Shown here: positions 24,594-36,903 of the stretch, one piece after another
Layout: each line of letters begins with the position of its first letter
Position numbering within the stretch: position 1 is the first letter of the stretch
NCBI GenBank assembly: GCA_021464245.1
Contig: JADCRB010000021.1
Span: 235,571 to 299,570 of the forward strand
Direction of reading: 5' to 3'
From: Carallia brachiata
Lineage: Eukaryota; Streptophyta; Magnoliopsida; Malpighiales; Rhizophoraceae
DNA length: 64,000 nt
The notes under the pieces: model-generated
What the model saw: only the letters and a program-made list of their open reading frames with translations
Database searches by the model: none
Told to the model about the DNA's origin: nothing
Position numbers and translations under genes: made by a program

Positions 24594-27500
24594 ATGGCTG
24601 GGATTGTGAGTGAGGAGGTTGAAGTTGGAAGGTCTGCAGAGGGGATTTCAAGTATGCAGCACTGTCAATCTGGTGAAGCATTGGCCGAATGGCGGTCTTC
24701 TGAGCAGGTGGAAAATGGTATTCCGTCAACTTCACCTCCTTATTGGGACACTGATGATGATGATGACGACGGAGGTATGCTGTGGTCAGTCTTTGTAATT
24801 GTTCTGCTTTCCTTATTTTTCTTTGATTGTATATATATATTTTTATAATGGACAAACAAAGCACTCAATGATGGTTGTCCATATGTACAAAAATCTGTAT
24901 TTTCTTTAAAAGAATCAACATGGAAAATCCTTCTTCTTGTGATTCTTTGCAAATGCAAGACAAAAATTTTTGACTGTGCCCTCAAGCCCGCAGTTTCATT
25001 GAATTCAGGAGTGGAATATTAAGGATTTGAAATGCCTATTGAAAATTGTTCTTACTTGGATGTGGGGAGCATCTAGTGCAAATGGAGCAGCAGTAGTTTG
25101 CATTTTTTCTCACTGGTTGATTGCTATTTTTCCCGTTTTCTTCTTTTTTTTTTTTTTTTTTTGGGTAAATTATTCTGTACAAACTGCATGCAGATCAAGT
25201 CTTCGCCACAAAATTGTAAACAAATAGAAGAAAAGGAAATTACATGGTCATGTTTTTGTTCTTGTGCTATGCATACCAGATGCGCTTGTATATGATCAAC
25301 TAGTGGCAGGATCCAACATGACTCAATCTTTTCCAAGGACATAATACAAGATATTCCTTTTCTGAAATCTCAGATATATTGAGAGGATAAACAATGCCTG
25401 TTTGTAAAATAATGCGGCTGGACACTCACTATCATTTTAACATTTTCATAAAACATTTAAACTGTATTATATAATAAGTTTTAGCAAATCTTAAGTAGCT
25501 ATATACTAGAAGTGCTAATTCATGCTGTTGCTATTTTTGGATCTTCAATTGTCATTTTATTTGTGAAATATGGTATGGATTTGAAGGAAGATGTGCATGA
25601 TTTGTATATATTGCCATCCATGGTCATATAAATGTGTTCTGAAATTCCATTTTAATGCAGACATTTGTATGCTATCTGCCAATATGAGCATTCTAATGGA
25701 AAAATTTATTTCATGGAGGAAATTAGTCATAGCTACCTCTTTATTACCTATTACTTGGTGTGCCAATGATGAAGTTTTTTATTCATAAGAGCAACTTATT
25801 CTGTTACTTCTTGGTCTATTTACTTCTAATTCTTATATGAGCCAAACATATGCAACTTGTTTTTGTTCAGCGTAAATAAATGGAGTTTTTCTGATTTAAC
25901 GTTTATTTGTGCTTTGTTGCAGAAATAAACATTTTACTGTTAGATTGTGCTGTTGCTTCTTCTTCTTTCCTTTTCTTTGGTATAATATTCCTCCATTGCA
26001 GGCCCAAAACCTTCCGATTTATATGGAAAATATACCTGGAAGATAGAGAACTTCTCACAGATTAATAAAAGAGAACTTCGTAGTAATGTATTTGAGGTTG
26101 GCAGCTATAAATGGTATGAGGCTCTGCTTTTGTTTGCTCTTTTTACATTCTGTTTATGATCATTGCTTCGGCTTATTTGTCTAATACAGGATCATATAAG
26201 TGGCTATTTGGTTACAGGTACATATTAATATATCCACAGGGTTGTGATGTTTGCAATCATCTCTCTTTGTTTCTCTGTGTCGCGAATCATGACAGACTTC
26301 TGCCAGGTTTGATAATGTTGCCAATTTTGTTACATGTTTTCATGAATATTGCTCCGTTTTTTTTTTTTTCTCTTTTCATTTAACAATTTTCCCTTTCTTC
26401 TTTTTCTTGTGAACCAGGTTGGAGTCACTTTGCACAGTTCACAATCTCTGTGGTGAATAAGGATCCAAAAAAATCAAAATATTCTGGTTAGCCAATCAAA
26501 CTGTTGGCTTACTTACACTATGAAGTAATTGGTTCATTATTTATATAATGCAAATCTGGCAGATACATTGCATCGGTTTTGGAAGAAAGAGCATGACTGG
26601 GGATGGAAAAAATTTATGGAGCTATCAAAAGTGTCAGATGGGTTTTTAGATGCTGCTGACACGTTCATTATAAAAGCTCAAGTGCAAGTAATCAGGTATG
26701 TGATTAAGGAGTATGTCTTTATCTATCACTTATATGTGTGACACATTGCACCAATATTGTGCCATTGATGCTTCCCAAAGCTTAAACCTCATCTGATCCT
26801 AAATTCTATGAATTTCCACAATGTACTCCTTTTTGTGATTGTGCAAGTTCCTGTACTAATTTTCTGTGTGAAAAATGCCATTGTTGTTTTCCACTGTGAG
26901 GAATTTAGTTTAATCTTTTGCACTTTTGTCTACAGGGAGAAAGCAGATCGACCTTTTCGTTGCCTTGATTGTCTGTATAGGAGAGAACTTGTAAGGGCAT
27001 ATTTGACAAATGCAGAGGGGAATTGCCGGCGTTTTGTGGAGGAGAGAAGAGGGAAGCTTGGGAGGCTAATGGAGGACAAAAATAGGTGGTCAAGGTACCT
27101 TTTGCTTTTCCCTTTAGATTTTTTGTTCACTTATACATCAGCAAGGCTTATTTTTTTCTAAGTATTTAACGTCTTATTCCATACTATGCAGTGATATTAA
27201 ACTTTTAGCTTTACTTAGTAACATTATGTCTTGGAAATTTATTGTTCTATCTCCAATGCTTTTGCAATCTCCCTTGATATTACTTATTTTGTGGCCCTAA
27301 CGAGTATTTTTGTCTCCATGGTTATACTTTTCATTAAGGTTGCCATTGTAACAATAAATGATTTAGCTTGGTGCTAGTTACAATGTTTTGTACATGTATT
27401 TTTATTTTGGTGTTGACAAATTATTTTCACTCTTTGCAGTTTTTGTGCTTTCTGGTTAGGAATGGATCAAAATGTCCGACACCGCATGTCTAGGGAGAAA

Positions 27501-30500
27501 ACAGATGTAATTCTGAAAGTAGTTGTAAAGCATTTCTTTATAGAGAAGGAAGTCACATCTACTTTGGTAATGCATTCCTTGTATAGTGGGCTGAAGGCTC
27601 TTGAAGGCCAAACTATATCCAAGAAAGGGAGCTTGAAGTTGTTGGAAACCGAAGAAATGCCAGCTCCAATCATTCGTGTTGAGAAAGATATGTTTGTGTT
27701 GGTGGATGATGTGCTGCTATTGCTTGAGAGGGCTGCTATGGAACCATTGCCTCCAAAAGATGAGAAGGGACCTCAGAATCGTACCAAGGTAGGTTAGGGT
27801 GGTGAATAAGATTCTTTTATTCTGAAACGTGTCCTATAGATTTTAGTCCGTTAATTGAGGTACTGTCTGTTTCTTTATTTCTGTCTACTTATTTATTTGC
27901 TTGTTTACTTACTTTTGAATGCTTTGCCTATTTAACATCAAACAAGTTTTGATATAGCTTTACCTTCATGTTTTAAGGGCTTTGGTGTTTTCTGGGCTAG
28001 TAAACTCAATATATATCTACAGATTGCTATGCGCTCAATGGGAGCACTATATAACATATTATTGGCTTAGAGGGACATATATAGTTTCTTCTTTCTTTCT
28101 TCTTGGTTGACATCTAGGGAATTAAACAAAATGTGATGTAGAACAAACAAACCGTAAAGAGAAATAGATCTAGTCGGGAATCCCCCGAGAACTAAACACG
28201 TTGCAATCCACCTAGAAATAAATAATACTCAATAATCAATTCTCAAATCATAACAAATCTACATGACAAAAGGGTACTGGGCTCTATTTATAGAGCTGGC
28301 TAAAGATGAAAAATGGAAATAACAATAAATACAAAATAACATAATAAGACGATAAATACGAAATAAGCGAATAAGAGAAAACATCCTAACTAAGAAAAAT
28401 TCTAAATAATATAATACCTAACCTTTATCATCCTAAATATAAGATATTAATAATATCCTACATATTAAGAATATTGTTCCTTATAACTCCATGAGAATGA
28501 CTACTGAGGGAGAGAAAATATTGCTAGTAAGCTCAATATATCTACAGATTGCTATGTGCTCTGTGGGAGCCCTAATATAACATATTATTGGCTTAGAGGG
28601 ATATATATAGTTTCTTCTTTATTTCTTCTTGGTTGACATCTTGGACTGAAACAGAATGTGATATAGAACGAACAAACGAAAAGATAAATGAATCTAGTTG
28701 GGAATCCACCCGAGAACCAAACATGCGGAAATCCACCTGGAAACAAATAATACTCAATAATCAATTCTTAAATCATAACAAGTCTACATGATAAAAAGGT
28801 ACTAGGCTCTATTTATAGAGCTAGCTAAAGATGAAAGATGGAAATAACAGTAAATACAAAATAACATAATAAGACGATAAATATGAAATAACCGAATAAG
28901 GGAAAACATTCTAACTAAGGAAAATTCTAAATAATATAATATCTAACCCAATAAAATTTAAATTGTCATCTTAAATATAAGATACCAATAATATCCTGAA
29001 TATTAAGAATATTCTTTCCTTATTCTCCATCAGAATGACTACTGAGGGGGAGAAAATATTTCCCTGTTGAAATTCTTGTCAGTTGTGGCCATTTTGCTCA
29101 TCTGCTAGTAGTGCCAAGTGTGATAGATTGTTAGTTCTCTCTTTCGTAAAAAGTCATACTTGGCTTGCTTTATTTAGTAAGTCTTGATTAAAAACAAAAC
29201 AAATAAAGACTATAGTTTTGATTGACAAAGTTTGTCTTGCAGCGTCTCAAGTAACTTGTTACATTTACTGTGCAGGAAGCTAATTCTGGAGAAGACTTTA
29301 ACAAGGATTCCATTGAGCATGATGAAAGGCGTCTTACAGAATTGGGTCGTAGGACAGTGGAAATATTTGTCCTCTCACATATTTTCAGGTAATATGTTGA
29401 TATAATAACTAGATATTCTAAAAACTGATACAATTTTCAACACTGGTAGACCTGTTACCTTGTGGTTTCAAACAATTAACAGCATCATGGTGAAGCTACA
29501 TTCATTTTTCCAACCACCTGCCAGATTATTTTGGAGCCTCCTGCTGTTTTTGACAGTCAAGGACTGACCTGCATGAATAGACTAATGAATATATCTTTCT
29601 TTGCTAATACGGTGATTTCTTCAATTGAAATGTGTTCTATAATCATACTTCTGTGAATCCTCTTTGGAACTTTTTGGTACAAAGGGTGTGACTGTAACGT
29701 GGCATTTTCCAGCACTAATTTCTATTATTGAAGATATACAATATAGTTAGGTTGGAATCATCCTGAAGAACATACAAAGGGGCATGGCTTGGTATTTTAT
29801 CCCTGAAGCCCTTATCTAACTGTAGATTATATCTGGCTGCCTGTTGAATCAATTTCTATGCTGGTTTGGCTTTCGTTTTGGACACTGAGCCCATGCCTTT
29901 TTGCTTACTCTGTGATATTTTAGTTGCCAACTTTATTTTCGTTATTTCTAAAGTTTATAGGTTTCTTGCTCATTTGTACCGACAAATGGCCTAAATTTTC
30001 TCTCTTTCACATGTAGCCAAAAAATTGAAGTTGCTTACCAGGAAGCTGTCGCTTTGAGGAGGCAAGAGGAGCTAATTCGTGAAGAAGAGGCAGCATGGCT
30101 TGCTGAAAGTGAGCAAAAGTCTAAACGTGGAACAACTGAAAAGGAAAAAAAATCAAAGAAAAAGCAGGTGTGGCATTTTCTTTTCTCCTTTATGTTTTTG
30201 GTGAGGGTTGAAAGATTCATGTGATAAGAGTTTGACTAATCTTACACTGGCCACTAACCTACCACAACCCCCTCCTTTAGTCTCACACCGAACTCATAAT
30301 AGAAAGCAATGGCAAGAAAAGATTTATGTGGCCGACCCCAGTTATGTTTGGGATTAAGGCTTTGTTACTGTTATTGGTGGGAATTGAACTTTAGGAATGT
30401 TCTGTGCTTCAATCTCCAATTCAGGTGCAGGAAAATTAGGGAGTAATGAATTTTTGTTTGAAAATTTTCCAGGGAAATTAGGGAGTAATTTTGATTTCTG

Positions 30501-30646
30501 AAAATTGATTTCTTGAAGCATTTGAAGTTTCTTTCAATTTTTCTTGGTTTATTGCTTCATGATAATGTTATTTGACAATGAATAATAACCCACAGAGTTA
30601 ACCTTGTCTGATATCTTGCAGGGAGGAAATGGTAAAACCTTTTCCT

Positions 30647-30677
<31 letters not shown>

Positions 30678-33600
30678 GGGGAGGGTGGTCGGGTGTCGTG
30701 GGGGTTGGTTTGCTTTGTGAGTTGGACTGGATTGGAATTGCTATTTTCAGAGTGCAGCTTTACCTGTATGCATAACTCTTGTAATCTACAGGCCAAACAA
30801 AAGCGGAACAATAGGAAAGGGAAGGACAAAGTGCAGGACGAAAAGTCTGATACAACATTATTAGAGAAGCAACAAGTAGAAAATCCAATAGTGAAAGAGA
30901 GGAGTTGCAGTCTGTGATGGGAAAGCTTGATATCGCTGAAGATGCATCTGATGCGTCTGATTCTGTGGATGGTGTTGCTGAAGCACTCCAGCATGATTCT
31001 GATGACAGAGATACGAGTCCTGTCAATTGGGATATTGATGCCTCAGAAATTCATCCTACAACAGAAGCCTGTGTGACTGAAGTTAGTGGGTTGTCATCCA
31101 TACCACTTGGTATGTCTGAGAAAAGGAGTGCATCAGCAATGGACGACAGTTCCTCAACATGCTCTACAGATTCTGTTCCTTCAGTTGTAACAAATGGCTC
31201 CTATAAGGGGATCTCTAATTCCGACAACCAATCTGAAAAATCGCCTTACAGGTAAAGTGCTAAACATATTGCCTGCACTTCCTTTCTGGATACTGGACTG
31301 GAGTATGTGTTTATTTGTTGTGCATTCCATATGTGTAGAGGGAAGTATCAGCGAGGTAAGGCAACAAGCAATGGGAGTTGGGCAACTGAATTGGAATATC
31401 CTGCGTTGAGGTCTACGTCAAATACTGGAGATCACAATGGCGTTGCAGGAAGTAGCAATACTGGTGTACGCGAGTATGATGCTGTTGTTATAACCTCACC
31501 TGATCAGCATCCAGCTAAGAAGGTGAAATTGCTACATCCTTTGGGTTTGATTGCAGGTTTTTACTTGTTTATAATATCTGTGCAAGCAATGGCATGGAAC
31601 TGTTTGATAAGCTCAGATCCTTTTGGGATGATCCCATCTTCTCATTAGTTTTCTCCATTTTGGTATCTAATAGTCTGCTTGAAAGTTAATATGCAATATA
31701 GTATAGGCAGGGGGCAGAGATACATCTAAGGTTGGAGGATGTCCCCGCACCTCACCCTTCCCTTCCCCCCTCCCCCTTCTCCCACTATGAGGCCCTAGGC
31801 TGGCCTGCGGCTACCAAAGGAAAGCATGTCAGTTCTCATATTTTTCCCCTGAAAATCCCACGTTTTTTAAAGTAAGAAAGGCTTCCCCAGATTAGATCAT
31901 TTTCATAATGGCCCCTCCAATCTCAAATGGTTTTCTAGACCGTCCTTAACTTTGCCTCTCCAACATTGCCCATTCCAGGCAATTTACGAATTATTCCAGT
32001 CCATCTTCGAAAAGGGTAAAACAAAAAAAAAAAGGAATGGTTGTTGGTCTCTTCGGCGCTTGGCAATTTCTTTGATCTAATCATGCTTTACCCATGTCTT
32101 CTTTGTGGGGGAAACGATCCTCTAGGAACACAAAGGATTGAGTCAAACTCTTTCCCAGATGCTTCTTTTTGCAATTGATTGTACCAAATATATTTATCTC
32201 CCTTCCCCTTCCGCAGCCGCACCCCCCCCCCCCCCCCCCCCCCTCCCCAAAAAAAAAAAAACAAACCCACCATCGTTCTGTTGTGTGTACTGGGTGCTGT
32301 CTTGATGAGCATTCATTTGTTATATGAGACAGGAACGAGAAGTTGTTTTGATGCAAAAGAAGCTGAGCACCAAAGACCCGGTCAATGCTGAGAAACATGC
32401 AAAAGAAAAGGTGACAGCTGTACCATCCTATCCAAGAAGCCCTCCCAGAAGTCCTGAAAATTGTCCATCCACTGTTCAATCAAAGTCTGAAAACAAGAGT
32501 TCAGGTGCTGTTGATCATGGCCTAGCGAAGAAAGCATCATCTAATTGTCCGCAACAACCTGATAAAGGAGCAATTATGATTACTTCCCCCCAAAATCAAA
32601 TGTAGTCAAACCTGATACCCAGAATTCCTCAACTCCAAAACTGTCTGACAAGCAAATGTTACAGAAATTGCCTGATATGCCAAGGCCCTCGAGTGCTCCT
32701 CTAATGCCTGGTCAGAGGCCCACTGCTCCGGTCATTTCCGTGGTTCAAACCACTCCATTACTTGCCCGTTCGGTCAGTGCCGCTGGCTGGCTTGGTCCCG
32801 ATCCTTTGCCAGGGGCTCATAGTTATATTCCCCAGTCCTACCGAAATGCCATTGTAGCTAACTCTGTTGGTTCAGGTTCAGCTGGCTTCACTCATACGGG
32901 CACCTCAAATTCTGGTGTTAACATGCCGGCAGCATCCATGCAGCCATCTACAATGGCACCTGCAAGGACTTTTTTACCCCCAAGCTCTGAAAGGACTGAT
33001 GCAAACTCTTTGCAGTCGGGCTTTCCTTTTGGCATAGTAAATCAGGATGCCTTACAAGGTGGAACGCAGTGGATGGAGAGCTCTCAAAGGGATTTTAGTA
33101 GAATCATGCATTGTGACACTCCAACCACGATAAACGGGAGACAAAGCCTCAATTTGAACCAGCCAGCAGCATATGCTGGACCTCGGGAGCACTACCCCTC
33201 CAAGTTCCCCACCTGTATTTCTGGCTCTCAGACCCAAGGTATGGTGACAGATGAGTTCCCACATCTTGATATCATCAATGACTTACTTGATGATGAACAT
33301 GCTAGTGTGATGGGAGCTGGATCAAGCAGGGCCTTTCAGTCTCTAAGCAATGGACCGCATCTCCTAAATCGTCAGTTTTCTTTTCCATGTGAGTTAGGCC
33401 TCTCGAGGAACTTGGGCCCTTCAACCGGTCGCTCATGCAGGTTTGAGCGTACGAAGAGTTATCATGATGGTGGGTTTCAGCGTGGTTACAGTTCATCTGG
33501 CACCCTTTTTAATACACTGGGGGGATGTGTTCCCCAGTTAGTGCACTACCTTATGCAAATGGGCAGGTTGATGGATTGATACAAAACCAGTGGCAAATGG

Positions 33601-33734
33601 CTAGTTCTGATCTTTCTTTAGTAGGCATGAGAAATGCAAAGGGGGACGGATCCCCGTATTTTAGTCCAGAGTACTCCAATATGACATGTGGTGTCAATGG
33701 CTACACAGTGTTTCGGCCTTCAAATGGAAATTGA
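24594..33734 (+). CDS. MUSE13/MUSE14-like: MATH-domain protein of the TRAF1a/TRAF1b (MUSE13/MUSE14) class, 12 exons, three frame breaks
   Basis: In Arabidopsis these proteins act with the SCF-CPR1 ubiquitin ligase in turnover of NLR immune receptors such as SNC1 and RPS2. They also act with SINAT ligases on autophagy factors. Exons: 24594-24774, 26002-26113, 26218-26306, 26418-26486, 26563-26695, 26936-27094, 27440-27788, 29276-29388, 30017-30167, 30792-31251, 31339-31522, 32333-33734; phases join. Residues about 61-195 form the MATH domain (YTWKIENFSQI, YPQGCDVCNHLSLFLCVAN, FWKKEHDWGWKKFMEL). Then come a conserved helical middle, a Lys/Glu-rich segment (exons 9-10), SPVNWD, SSSTCSTDSVPS, RPSSAPLMPG, PLLARSVSAAG, DEFPHLDIINDLLDDEH and the terminal GVNGYTVFRPSNGN. 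Length would be about 1130 residues. Frame breaks lie near 30900, 32590 and 33530, each of class +2/-1. Introns hold a 530-bp tandem duplication, a LINE-tail fragment and G20 and C22 runs. Family assignment is very secure. Confidence 0.9.
27998..29062. repeat. tandem direct duplication, about 530 bp unit, in an intron of the MATH gene
   Basis: Copies at about 27998-28527 and 28528-29062 share TAGTAAACTCAATATAT (TAGTAAGCTC in copy 2), TTATTGGCTTAGAGGG, CTCTATTTATAGAGCT and GAATGACTACTGAGG in the same order. The unit looks derived from a transposable element, but I see no coding sequence. It lies between exons 7 and 8. Confidence 0.93.
30290..30385 (+). repeat. LINE-type 3' tail fragment
   Basis: The phrase TGTGGCCGACCCCAG and then TTTGGGATTAAGGCTTTG followed by a TTACTGTTATTG tail is the typical 3' end of a plant non-LTR element. 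Only the tail is present. It sits in intron 9 of the MATH gene. Confidence 0.55.
30657..30676. repeat. G20 homopolymer
   Basis: Twenty consecutive G bases directly follow a T run in intron 9 of the MATH gene. The surrounding sequence stays G-rich. Confidence 0.9.
32222..32243. repeat. C22 homopolymer
   Basis: Twenty-two consecutive C bases are followed by T, CCCC and a run of 12 A in intron 11 of the MATH gene. Confidence 0.9.
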
Positions 33735-34938
33735 AAAAAATCTGTTAAATGGAATGTGCCTGCAAATTAGCGGGTTGATATCCGTTTTAATAATGTATTT
33801 GAGGAAACCATTGGAGATCTTGGAATTGGAGTGAGGTTGTAATCTCTTTCGTAAGAAACGATTTTGTAAAGAGTGTTTCTTCCTTCGTGTCCCTTATATA
33901 GTTGATCATCATTTTGATGATGCGTAATGTGATTTCTGGGGTCTGGTGAAATTGAGAACTCGAACGACTCAAACCTGGACATATCTACCCTCTGGGTTTA
34001 GTATAATCCTGGTAGAATTCACCACAGGGATTACTACTGACAACATATCAGCATTATAATTCAGGTTGCTGGTTGTGCTGAAGGCTTCTTATAAGCAATA
34101 AAACCATTTCTTAAAGGCTTGGCTGCTGTTCGAGTCCCTCGTGAGTAGATAATAAATAAGTCTTATTGTGAACTGCTAGTGGTTAATAGGTGTTCTCTAT
34201 CCTAAGGATGGAGACATTTTCTTACTCCTAAACTTAAAATGGCCCAAAAAAAACAGAAAAAATCTAGCCAATCTGCCCTAGTAGATGCGCATTACTTGGT
34301 CGTGGTTTCAATCAGTGATTGCATTTTTGTGTTTTTGGCTCAGCCAATTCCCACTTTGGTGGGGCTCGCAATCTTTTCAGAGAATTATCTGGGTTCATTC
34401 TCAATGGTAGAATAGAATATACTTCCTTGGATAACTGCAATCTCCAGCACCCTTTACAACATTTCCTCAAATGCTCTGTGATATAATATAAGAATGCGTG
34501 TACAGATGGAAAACAGTCAGGGGCTTCTAACATTATCAAGCGACCAGGAGAGAATTTTAATATGCAAGATCATACAGATACAATACAAAGTTGGGAAAGA
34601 TACCAGAAAGAACAACCCAAATATTAGATAAAGGTAACTTATAGCCCCCTAATCGGATGACTTAAGAATTTCATCAGCTGCAATTTCTTAGGCTCAACGT
34701 TGGTGATGGTGTCAGCATTGACAGGAGCAAGCACTTCCTCTTCAACCACTTACCATTCAAAAATCACAAATCCACGGCAAAGCGCAGTCCCATGAAGTTT
34801 CCTGGTTCCTCTCACAATAACTCCTACACCCCCAAAACCAAGATGGTAAGAAACAATTTAAATATGTTTTATTCTTATTCAAAGTCAAAATCTTTTTACT
34901 AGTAAAACAAGTACCTAACTATTCAAAGACTTTTTCAG
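33735..34938. other. 3' flank of the MATH gene and promoter of the first peptide gene
   Basis: The first few hundred bases after the stop at 33734 are probably 3' UTR. The rest has no supported gene. Near 34120 the phrase GTTCGAGTCCC resembles a Pol III B box, but no tRNA fold is visible around it. Confidence 0.5.
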
Positions 34939-34945
34939 TATAAAC
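34939..34945 (+). promoter_or_regulatory. probable TATA box of the first CTNIP-type gene
   Basis: TATAAAC lies 68 bases upstream of the favoured ATG (35007). Start of transcription near 34970 would leave a leader of about 37 bases and would put the alternative upstream ATG (34980) too close to the cap. Confidence 0.5.
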
Positions 34946-35006
34946 ACCCCCACCCCCAGATCCTCCATGAAGTTATTCATTGTTGATCTTGACATCTGAG
35001 AAAACC

Positions 35007-35309
35007 ATGAGGTTTCTGAACATTGTTTTGGCAGCAATTTTGCTGCTTTCTTTACATTTCCAGACATACAAAGCTAGCAGGCTGCTCCAAGAAGAAGAGT
35101 TGTATAATAAAGGTCAGCTTCTATTGCAGTCTCTTGACAGAGGTCCTGTCCCTCCATCCAGTGGCTCAGGGTGCACCTTCATTCCGGGCGCCGGCGGATC
35201 ACGATGTCCCCTTGTCCAGGAAACGAACTACGCCGGTGTTGCTTTGCCTCGTGCGGGTGCTTATCCGCGTCTTGTTCTCCAATTTGGGTTGGCTACAAGT
35301 CCAAAATAA
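35007..35309 (+). CDS. CTNIP/SCREW-type secreted peptide precursor (copy 1)
   Basis: CTNIPs, also called SCREWs, are secreted phytocytokines sensed by the receptor kinase HSL3/NUT; they affect immune output and stomatal reopening in Arabidopsis. The 100-residue precursor has a clear signal peptide (hydrophobic residues about 4-18, likely cut before SRLLQEE). A variable charged middle follows. The conserved block starts RGPVPPSSGSGC and continues TFIPGAGGSRCP, with Cys56 and Cys67 eleven residues apart and CTFIPG in place of CTNIPG. A 33-residue tail with NYAG follows. I chose ATG 35007 over the in-frame ATG at 34980 because it opens directly on the signal peptide and suits the TATA box at 34939. 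Single exon. It faces a paralogue at 39050-39346. Family call is from motif memory; orthology to a numbered Arabidopsis CTNIP is not claimed. Confidence 0.8.
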   Translation: MRFLNIVLAAILLLSLHFQTYKASRLLQEEELYNKGQLLLQSLDRGPVPPSSGSGCTFIPGAGGSRCPLVQETNYAGVALPRAGAYPRLVLQFGLATSPK

Positions 35310-36895
35310 TTCTCTTGTACAGCCTTCACTCACCTGAATGTTTTTCCTTCAGAAGTTAAACATTACATGACCAAGAGACAGATCCTGAAACACTGGTTTT
35401 ATAATGGTCTTCCATCTTTTTTGTCTTCATTTTTGTAATTGTTCCTTCGATCATATATACATTTTTTTATTTGTTTAAATTTCCATTTTCTGTACACTAA
35501 AGACATCTTCTGTAAATCTTTACACAACTGAAATGTTCTCTGGTTGTATATCTCGTATTAAACCACTGTTTTTTGTTCTTAATTTCACCCTTTAATGGCT
35601 TCTTAATGGCTTTGAGGCCCATCATATTATCTTTTTCCTTTTCTTTTTCTTTTCTTTTTCTTTTTTTTGTTTTCTTGATTCATGGAAATGAAGGCCCGTC
35701 ATATTCTGTTTCACCAATTGAAACGTCAACTCCCACGACAAATTAGGCAAGTGTTCTAATAAAGATAATATTAGTCCAATATTTTTAAGTTCAAACTTAA
35801 AATCTAAACACAGGCTCAATAGGCCTCTTGGAACAACCTCAGATCTCTCCTTCAAGAACATAGGACTTGCTCCACTGACATGTCAGATTGTTAGACAGGC
35901 ATAACGCCTTTGCCTCATTTAGATTATTGGTCAATGAATAAGAGTCCATGAAATCTCTTATATATATTTTAGAGGACTTCATTTTAACTAGATCACACAT
36001 TTTTTGTCTCATTTCCATATTTTTGACTAAAGTATCAGAGTGTTAACGCTGAATCTCATTTAGTAGTCCTCAACTTTTACTTGTCATGCACGTCACAGTT
36101 CAAGTCCTTTATCCATCTATCTCTATAGGTTGACCCGCTTCCTCCTAATTGGATCCAGCCTCGAATATGTTCCACCAACAGGATGCTTCTTCTCCTTCCT
36201 ATTATTTTTAGCTATAAATGTAAGGGTAAGAACTACAAATCAAATGGACTTTGTCGTATAAATGATTTAAGAAGTATACATGGGGTGAGTAATGTGTATG
36301 TGGTCCGTGCAGTACTGCTGTTTCTTTGAAGTTGCTCTAGTGGGTACTAACTCGGAAACGTATGATTGTTTAATGAGATTAGCTTGAGTTGCGTATTCTA
36401 ATGTAGGTCGAAAGTGGAAAAGTTCGAACCGTAAAATGCAAATGCAATTTATCTTTGAATAAATGTTGGTGTTTATCTTTGTGCTTCGGAATTGTCCCGT
36501 GTATCAGTATTTTCGTGGAACGTGCCATTATTATTGTTATTATTATTATTATGATTATTTTTTTTGGGAACAGAAAGGTGGCTTTTTCCGCAAACGACGC
36601 TTGTTACTTGGACGAGCTGTCATGCACGGAGGAGGGACCCGGGGGAGAGAGGGAGCTTAGGCCTCCATATTGGTGCCATTTACATTGTTTTTGAGAACAA
36701 AAAAGTTACGTTTTTTTATGAAAAAATTATTTGAATATAACTGATTAGATTTAATAAATAATTAAAATAATTATTTTTTTATTTATATTTATAATCAAAA
36801 TAATTATAAATTAAATTCAACTAATTACATTCAAATAATTTTTTAAATAATTTTTTCTCCATAAATGTATCAGTGCTCTTTTGAAAAATAATGTA
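35310..36895. other. intergenic DNA after the first peptide gene
   Basis: About 250 bases of likely 3' UTR are followed by AT-rich DNA. A CTTTTT-type repeat lies at 35630-35665 and a TTA/TTAT repeat at 36528-36560. A GC-rich patch at 36590-36670 gives short overlapping reading frames without family resemblance. No gene supported. Confidence 0.5.
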
Positions 36896-36903
36896 CCATA
36901 TAC

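Noticed and set aside
28260..28300. TATTTATAGAGC promoter-like motif as evidence of a viral or LTR promoter
   Set aside because: It is part of a tandemly duplicated intron unit and no gene follows it.
34120..34145. tRNA or SINE B-box-like GTTCGAGTCCC
   Set aside because: No A box, anticodon arm or acceptor stem can be drawn around it.
36455..36694. Plus-strand frame with an isoleucine run
   Set aside because: Produced by a TTA repeat; no family resemblance.
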